Source: Planctomycetota bacterium
GTDB lineage: Bacteria > Planctomycetota > Planctomycetia > JALXBF01
Assembly (NCBI GenBank): GCA_026991575.1
Contig: JALXBF010000095.1
Coordinates: forward strand, 1-58,813
Reading direction: 5' to 3'
DNA length: 58,813 nucleotides
How positions within the stretch are numbered: position 1 is the first letter of the stretch; the number at the start of each line of letters is the position of its first letter. The notes below the pieces were generated by a model. That model did not search any database, was not told the origin of the DNA, and was given only the letters and a program-made list of their open reading frames with translations. This document shows positions 53,963-58,813 of this stretch, piece by piece. Made by a program: the position numbers and the translations under genes.

Positions 53963-54886
53963 TCAGCCGGAACGCCTGTACAGGTCTTGCAACGCGTCAC
54001 GCAGGGTCGGGAACCGGAATTCAAAGCCCTCCTCCGCTAACCGCCGCGACACGCAGTAACGGCCGTAGATCGCCAGCTCTGGGTCCGTGCGCAGGAGCAG
54101 TGGGGCGGCGATGCGCACCAGCCACGCCGGGCTAGGTAGACCGATCGGCATACCTACGGCCCGACGCAGTTCACGCATGAATTCTGCATTCGACACCGGA
54201 TTCGGTGCCGTCGCTACGTAGACGCCCTCCATCTGATCCTCCTCAATCGCCCGTTCGAACAATCGATTCATGTCATGCTCGTGGATCCAGCTGACTCCCT
54301 GGCGACCGTGCCCCACTCGTCCACCGAGGCCCCAGCGTGCCAGTTTCTCCAGTCTCCGCAACGCACCGCCGCCGCGGCCCAGCACGAATGTCGTACGTAG
54401 CACCACCTGCCGCATGCCCGGTAGCACCGATTCGCGGTATGCCTGTTCCCAGGCGTGGGCTACAAACGGTGCCAACCCGTAGCCGAACGGCGAATCCTCG
54501 TCGCAGACCACCTCTGGAGGATCGCCATAGCAGTGGGCAGTCGACATCTGTACCCACACCGGAGGCGGCGTCTGCACCGTTTGCAGTGCTCGGCCAATGG
54601 CCCTGGTCGACTCCACCCGCGAGCGCAGGATCTCATCGCAATGATCCGGGGTCTTGATGCAGTCGACCGAGCGCCCGGCCAGGTTCACGATCGCCCTGGC
54701 TCCGTCAAGGGCACGCGCCCAGTCGCCGACTGTCCGTCCGTCCCAGCACAACCACTCGAACTTCCCCTCAAGGCTCGGCTGGTGCCGGGAGACGATCACG
54801 ATGTCGTACCTATCCTGTAGGTACCGGGTCAGGTTCCGGCCGAGAAAGCCTGAGCCGCCCGTGATGACGATCCGCTGCCTGGCCAT
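53963..54886 (-). CDS. TIGR01777-family NAD-dependent epimerase/oxidoreductase
   Basis: An extended short-chain dehydrogenase-like protein, 307 aa, of the YfcH/TIGR01777 group. The cofactor site is [28 protein letters not shown] and [13 protein letters not shown] follow as in the family. The usual Tyr-xxx-Lys active site is not evident: the segment STAHCYGD has Tyr but no matching Lys. The C-terminus [15 protein letters not shown] is characteristic. Function is unknown in most bacteria; a plastid relative affects cell division. It is the last gene of the minus-strand operon, 58 bases after the hydrolase. Confidence 0.9.
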   Translation of the reverse strand: MARQRIVITGGSGFLGRNLTRYLQDRYDIVIVSRHQPSLEGKFEWLCWDGRTVGDWARALDGARAIVNLAGRSVDCIKTPDHCDEILRSRVESTRAIGRALQTVQTPPPVWVQMSTAHCYGDPPEVVCDEDSPFGYGLAPFVAHAWEQAYRESVLPGMRQVVLRTTFVLGRGGGALRRLEKLARWGLGGRVGHGRQGVSWIHEHDMNRLFERAIEEDQMEGVYVATAPNPVSNAEFMRELRRAVGMPIGLPSPAWLVRIAAPLLLRTDPELAIYGRYCVSRRLAEEGFEFRFPTLRDALQDLYRRSG

Positions 54887-54944
54887 AAGCCAACCGCTCT
54901 AGCGCCGCGTGATCCGACCCCGATCTGGTCAGCTGTCCGTCATC

Positions 54945-55811
54945 TTAGTCCGTACTGGCGGCCGTTAAGACGAGCCGATCGAGCCAGTCAATCAGGTCTC
55001 GAATGAACGGCTCCGGATCTGGTTCGAACTCCAGCGTGTGGTGGGCTTCAGGGTACTCGATGATCCTCTTCTGATCCGTTGCGAACCGGGACACATATGC
55101 CTTGGTTCTTTCGTTGTCGATGATCCTGTCTTTGCCGGCCAACAGCAGGAGCGTTGGTGTGTGGATTTGCTCGGGAGCGTCACGCAGGTACCAGTCCAGC
55201 CGCGCGCTGGCCACCAGCATCGAGGCGGTGGCCTCATGTAACGCGAGGGGATCGTTGCGGAGGAACTCCAGCCAGCGAGGATTCGCCGTAAACAGCTCCG
55301 GGTCGTTCAGCGGGATCGGGAACCTCCGATGTGGTGCAAACAAGCGACTCAGGCCAATTAGCAGCTTCTGGTACCAGGGGGGGGAAACTTTTGGGAACAG
55401 GCCTGGGCACAGCAGCACGAGGCCATCGATGAGCTGCGGGTGGTCTTTCGCGATGGCCACCGCTAGCTTCCCTCCCCAGCTAACCGCGGTGAGCACCACT
55501 GGCCGCCGCGGTTCCATGACTCGCACTCGGCTCAGGAACAACACCAGATCGTCAATCAGCACCTGAAAGTTCCGAGCGTGGCCGCGCTGGTAATCGTTCA
55601 ACCCGGATCCGCGGCGATCCAGGTAGAAGACCTCATAGCCCGCGCTGCAGAGACGCCCGGAGGAGTGCAGGTACCAGCCGCTGTGGCTTTGAATGCCGTG
55701 AATGCAGACCAATCGTCCGCGCAGCGGGCCATCGGGCCGCCAGTGGCGGTAGTGCAGCAGGTATCCGTCCTGTGCCGAGTAGGTTGCCAGTCTGGGACTG
55801 CAGTTACTCAA
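54945..55811 (-). CDS. Alpha/beta hydrolase, lysophospholipase/monoacylglycerol-lipase type
   Basis: Soluble serine hydrolase, 288 aa. HGIQSHSGWY forms the oxyanion region, Ser lies in TAVSWGGKLA, Asp in LAGKDRIIDNE and His in EAHHTLEFE. This order and spacing match the monoacylglycerol lipase-like group (Pfam Hydrolase_4). The likely substrates are esters of glycerol or similar lipids, not proven. Its start overlaps the end of the enolase-superfamily gene by eight bases, so the two are coupled. No signal peptide is seen. Confidence 0.9.
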   Translation of the reverse strand: MSNCSPRLATYSAQDGYLLHYRHWRPDGPLRGRLVCIHGIQSHSGWYLHSSGRLCSAGYEVFYLDRRGSGLNDYQRGHARNFQVLIDDLVLFLSRVRVMEPRRPVVLTAVSWGGKLAVAIAKDHPQLIDGLVLLCPGLFPKVSPPWYQKLLIGLSRLFAPHRRFPIPLNDPELFTANPRWLEFLRNDPLALHEATASMLVASARLDWYLRDAPEQIHTPTLLLLAGKDRIIDNERTKAYVSRFATDQKRIIEYPEAHHTLEFEPDPEPFIRDLIDWLDRLVLTAASTD

Positions 55812-56988
55812 CGCTTCGTTCCTGTACGTGCCTGGTCACACGGGCCAACGCCTCGCGATCGATGCTTACCCCCAAGCCTGGGCCTTCGATGGCTGGTGCC
55901 CAGCCCCCGAAGCCGAATGTCAGATCTTCGACCGTGAGCCGCTCCTTAAGCAAATGTCGGTCATAGGATCCCTCCAGGTATCGAATGCCGGCCAGGTTGG
56001 TCGCGAAGTGGCGGCCGACGGCCGAGAGGATGCCGGTCTCGCCGACCTGACAACCCAGTTGATAGCCGATGCCGTGGCGGTGAGCGTAAGCAGCGATGAG
56101 CGTGGCGTTGATGAGGCCGCCACACTTGGAGATACGGATATTGAGCAGATCGGCGGTGCCATCCTGCACGGTCCGGCGTGCGTCCTCCAGACTGCAGAGC
56201 GACTCGTCATGCATGAGCGCCACGGGGACTGAGCCGCGCACGCTGGCCAGAGCAGCCACGTGCTCGTGCCGCACCGGCTGCTCCACCGACGAAATCCGAA
56301 ACTCCAGGAGCTCCTCAATACGCTGCCGTACCTCGCCAGGCTCCCACCCTTCATTCGCGTCGATGCGCAGGTCGATCTGCCATCCCAGCACGCGGCGGAT
56401 CCTGCGCAACCGAGTCACGTCGTCGGTGCTGCCGTCCACCCCGACTTTCACCTTGCAGTCCTTAAAGCCGTAAAGCCGGGTACGCAGCGCGCGGAGAAAC
56501 TCCTTCTTGCGGCTGCCCACGGTGATGACGTGGCCGTAGCGAACCCAGCGGCGGTGCTGCCTGATAGGCCGCGCCTCGGGCAGGCAATCGAACACGGCAG
56601 TCATCGGCGTATTGAAGGCACGTCCGTAGGCATCCAGCAGCGCGGTTTCCAGCGCACAGCGGGCAGCGTTCCCAAACGCGCGCCTCGGATCCCGCTCGCT
56701 GCCGGGCATCACCAGCTCCCGACACCGTTGGACGACGTCTTCGAATGACCGAGGTGCGTGCACGAACGCGCTCAAGTCCACCCGGCACAGCTCTTCCGTA
56801 GCGGTGGCCATCGTCTCACCCGTTACGTACGCGCGCGGCACGCCCTCACCAAAGCCGCTTGTGCCGTCGGCCAGCACCGCTTCGACCACAAGATTCTCGC
56901 TTGTCTCGTGCGTGGCCGAAGCATGCTGGACCTTCTTCAACAGGGGAATGGCCACGTGGTAGATTCGCAGTAGCTTCAGGGGTGCCAT
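55804..56988 (-). CDS. Enolase-superfamily enzyme (muconate-lactonizing/dipeptide epimerase-like)
   Basis: Mandelate racemase/muconate-lactonizing-type enzyme, 394 aa. A capping domain (1-130) is followed by a TIM barrel with the KxK pair (Lys179 and Lys181), metal ligands Asp210 (RIDANEGW), Glu236 (VEQPV) and Asp261 (HDES), and Lys288 (ISKCGG). The arrangement fits the MLE subgroup, such as dipeptide epimerases and o-succinylbenzoate synthases. No menaquinone genes are nearby, so an epimerase is slightly favoured. The ATG at 56988 matches the family start; the frame runs to 57279 through the adjacent gene. It lies 32 bases after the NicO-type gene. Confidence 0.88.
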   Translation of the reverse strand: MAPLKLLRIYHVAIPLLKKVQHASATHETSENLVVEAVLADGTSGFGEGVPRAYVTGETMATATEELCRVDLSAFVHAPRSFEDVVQRCRELVMPGSERDPRRAFGNAARCALETALLDAYGRAFNTPMTAVFDCLPEARPIRQHRRWVRYGHVITVGSRKKEFLRALRTRLYGFKDCKVKVGVDGSTDDVTRLRRIRRVLGWQIDLRIDANEGWEPGEVRQRIEELLEFRISSVEQPVRHEHVAALASVRGSVPVALMHDESLCSLEDARRTVQDGTADLLNIRISKCGGLINATLIAAYAHRHGIGYQLGCQVGETGILSAVGRHFATNLAGIRYLEGSYDRHLLKERLTVEDLTFGFGGWAPAIEGPGLGVSIDREALARVTRHVQERSVE

Positions 56989-57020
56989 GCGCGTGTCCGT
57001 TTCCGGGAGGAAGCGGCGTG

Positions 57021-58505
57021 TTAGCTCACCCAAGCGTTCCAGGTGAGGATGCAGCCGACGGCCACGATCACCAGGGCTGCCGCTATAGAGAGGTATCGGC
57101 CGAGCCGTTCCCCGGCATCGGACCATAGTCCCAACAGCCGCGGGATCTTTACCACCATTACCGCAATGCCCACGAGCACAGCGGCTAGCCCGAGCGTAAA
57201 GGCCGTCAGCAGGACCAGGCCCCAGCCGGTTCGTCCGACGGCCACGGCCCACAGCAGCAGCGCGACGCCGTCCCAGCAAGGCACCATACCGGCAGCGGCA
57301 CCGATGCTTGCGACGCCAAGCCAGCCGAGTCTGCGACGGCTACGCGGCGCGTCGTTGACCGCACGCCGATCGCCGCGACGTGCCGCAGCAATCCGTCCTG
57401 CCAGCAGTAGGCTGCCGACGACGACGACCAACAGACCAGAAACCAGCGCCAGAGTCCGGCCTAGTGTCCGATCGAGTGCCGGATCGATGATGGCCAGCAC
57501 GGCGGCAGCGGCGAAGACAGCGCCTGTGTGGGTGACCACGATCGTTGCGGCCAGGCCAAGGGCGTGGGCAAGCGAACCACGCTGAGCCACCAGGAAAGCG
57601 GCGGCGACGGTCTTGCCGTGGCCGGGCGTGAGGGCATGGGCGGCGCCCACACCGAAGGCAGCCAGCAGTGCCAGGACCATGGCCACCGGGCCTTCAGGGG
57701 CGAGTAGTTCGCGGAGTCGAACGCGCCGGGCCGTGGATGCGGGGCTCTGACCCGCCGGCCCGCGGGGTTCACTCTGCCGCTCGGCCCCGGTTAGCATTCG
57801 GTCAACAATCTGGTCGGTGCCGTTGGAGGCACGCAGTCCGGGCGTGACGATGCGCAGCGTCGCATCAATGCGCCGCGCTGCGTCGGCCTCCTCCGGGGTC
57901 ATCTGCCACCCCGGGCGCACCCGTACCTCGTCCACCGTCCACGGCGCGCTGCTTCGCAGTAGTTCTGTGCCGTCAAGTGGACACAGGGCCATTCGGACAG
58001 CGCCCCGTTCGAGGAAAAAGTTCGTATCTTCAACCTGAATGAACAGCTCCTCGCCCTCGGCCAGCTCAGGTAGCTTTCCATCGAACCGGAACCGGAAGCG
58101 AGGATGCCCTTCGAACGTGTCGTAGTTGAACCCGATCGGCTTCAGAGGGACTTCGGCACCGTTGGCTTCCACAAGCACGCCGCCGGCAAGCAGGTCGGCC
58201 ATCTCCTGAGCGAACCGTTCCAGCCAGCGGTCCGCCGGAAGCTGTGCCAGCCCGTCCGGGCCGACCAACGCCATCAGCTCCTCCGCGAGCGTCAATTCGG
58301 AAACGCTCAGGTCGTAGAGCACATGGATCGCTCCCGGCTCGACAGCAACTTGCACGGCGCGGTCGAAGAAGCGGTTCGGCACGTCATGTGCCACAGCCCG
58401 GGTTACAAGCAGGCAAAGCGCGCCGCACGATATTGACAGGATGGCTCGGGAGCGGAGCTTCATGGCGAGTTCTCGTCGTCCGTCCGCGGAAGGCTCCACT
58501 GCCAT
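57021..58505 (-). CDS. NicO/HupE-like nickel-cobalt transporter with periplasmic domain
   Basis: A 494-aa membrane protein. A signal-like helix (near 18-38) is followed by an extracytoplasmic domain of about 200 residues. Six or so helices follow, with the family motif AAHALTPGHGKTVAAAFLV and a matching GAAAGMVPCWDGVALLLWAV. NicO-type proteins move Ni2+ or Co2+, and His/Asp near the first motif may bind metal. No nickel enzyme gene is in the window. The ATG at 58505 overlaps the preceding stop (TAATG); a second ATG at 58463 would shorten the N-terminus before the signal. Confidence 0.85.
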   Translation of the reverse strand: MAVEPSADGRRELAMKLRSRAILSISCGALCLLVTRAVAHDVPNRFFDRAVQVAVEPGAIHVLYDLSVSELTLAEELMALVGPDGLAQLPADRWLERFAQEMADLLAGGVLVEANGAEVPLKPIGFNYDTFEGHPRFRFRFDGKLPELAEGEELFIQVEDTNFFLERGAVRMALCPLDGTELLRSSAPWTVDEVRVRPGWQMTPEEADAARRIDATLRIVTPGLRASNGTDQIVDRMLTGAERQSEPRGPAGQSPASTARRVRLRELLAPEGPVAMVLALLAAFGVGAAHALTPGHGKTVAAAFLVAQRGSLAHALGLAATIVVTHTGAVFAAAAVLAIIDPALDRTLGRTLALVSGLLVVVVGSLLLAGRIAAARRGDRRAVNDAPRSRRRLGWLGVASIGAAAGMVPCWDGVALLLWAVAVGRTGWGLVLLTAFTLGLAAVLVGIAVMVVKIPRLLGLWSDAGERLGRYLSIAAALVIVAVGCILTWNAWVS

Positions 58506-58813
58506 TATTCGGGGGCGTCCTGCCGTCTGAGCTGTTCGAATTCCTCGGGCGTATCAGCATCCTCTTGCTCGGGCAGCAAACAACTTACCTCGGTAACCGA
58601 CAGTTCCGGCATGCGAAACAGCCGGTTGAGCCCCGCGTCGGGCGGTAACCGAAAGAGTGCGTGGCGGACGCGCCACGCCAGTAGCAGGGGGTGCCCCCGC
58701 CGGCCCCGGTATACGGGCACTGTCAGGTCGCTGCCGAGCTGGCGGTAGGCATTGATCAGGTTAAGCACGTTTGCGCGGCGAATGCCTGCGCAATCGCCCG
58801 GGGCGATCACCAG
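58505..58813 (-). CDS. MobA/MocA-like nucleotidyltransferase, C-terminal part (cut by window edge)
   Basis: Only the last 102 residues lie in the window; the frame continues past 58813. The segment LVIAPGDCAGI corresponds to the metal-binding PGD loop. LINAYRQLG, VPVYRGRRGHPLLLAW and a closing DTPEEFEQL match molybdenum-cofactor guanylyl/cytidylyltransferase-like NTP transferases. It could make a molybdopterin dinucleotide or serve another sugar-nucleotide-like reaction. Its stop overlaps the NicO gene start (TAATG), so it heads or precedes this operon. Confidence 0.8.
   Translation of the reverse strand: MVIAPGDCAGIRRANVLNLINAYRQLGSDLTVPVYRGRRGHPLLLAWRVRHALFRLPPDAGLNRLFRMPELSVTEVSCLLPEQEDADTPEEFEQLRRQDAPE

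Overview
The window is a GC-rich, densely coded bacterial chromosome segment, most likely from a planctomycete (inference). The main evidence is a 61-aa small basic protein typical of the Planctomycetes-Verrucomicrobia-Chlamydiae group (53753-53938). Supporting evidence: a twin-arginine Gfo/Idh/MocA oxidoreductase, a secreted protein with a CX4CH haem-like motif, large YfhO-type membrane proteins, and a PqqD/M50/HlyD fusion next to a GAF-HlyD fusion. LptF/LptG-type permeases indicate an outer membrane. I found no rRNA, tRNA, CRISPR array, insertion sequence or phage gene. One gene is cut by the window edge (58505-58813).

Layout. 1-11.8 kb is housekeeping: EF-P, a cation efflux protein, an nth-dcd-queG operon, a GT87 glycosyltransferase, a zinc-ribbon membrane protein, a Ser/Thr kinase, accD, an MFS transporter and a fold-type I aminotransferase. 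12-16.9 kb holds a TAT-exported oxidoreductase, a quinone oxidoreductase, then gap and pgk. 16.9-24.2 kb has LptG/LptF-type permeases, a YfhO-like protein, a second Gfo/Idh-like protein and thyX. 24.4-30.9 kb carries a PAS-like protein and a three-gene adaptor/peptidase operon (GAF-HlyD, HlyD, PqqD-M50-HlyD). 31-43 kb is mostly poorly characterised envelope genes: a TPR/CX4CH protein, two coupled proteins (one with TPR-like repeats and a family-5 solute-binding-like domain), a trans-sulfuration enzyme, a DMT exporter, and a coupled beta-propeller/TPR plus YfhO-like pair.

The most interesting block is 43.1-51.2 kb. Eight genes on one strand encode a dehydratase, a ketoreductase, an unusually long acyl carrier protein, a second dehydratase, a ketosynthase-like protein with its catalytic cysteine replaced by glutamate, an intact ketosynthase, a membrane-anchored alpha/beta hydrolase and a GH3-family acyl-amide synthetase. 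It has no enoyl reductase and no malonyl transferase. I read it as a type II fatty-acid/polyketide line with a KS/chain-length-factor-like pair that builds a (possibly polyunsaturated) acyl chain, which GH3 then activates and joins to an amino acid or amine. The product is unknown.

51.3-58.8 kb carries groES with a TAT-exported terpenoid-cyclase-fold protein, a 988-base stretch without a recognisable gene, the small basic protein, and a five-gene minus-strand operon: MobA-like nucleotidyltransferase, NicO-type transporter, enolase-superfamily epimerase, alpha/beta hydrolase and a TIGR01777 epimerase. Short overlaps (ATGA, TGATG, TAATG) are frequent, so many neighbours are probably translationally coupled.
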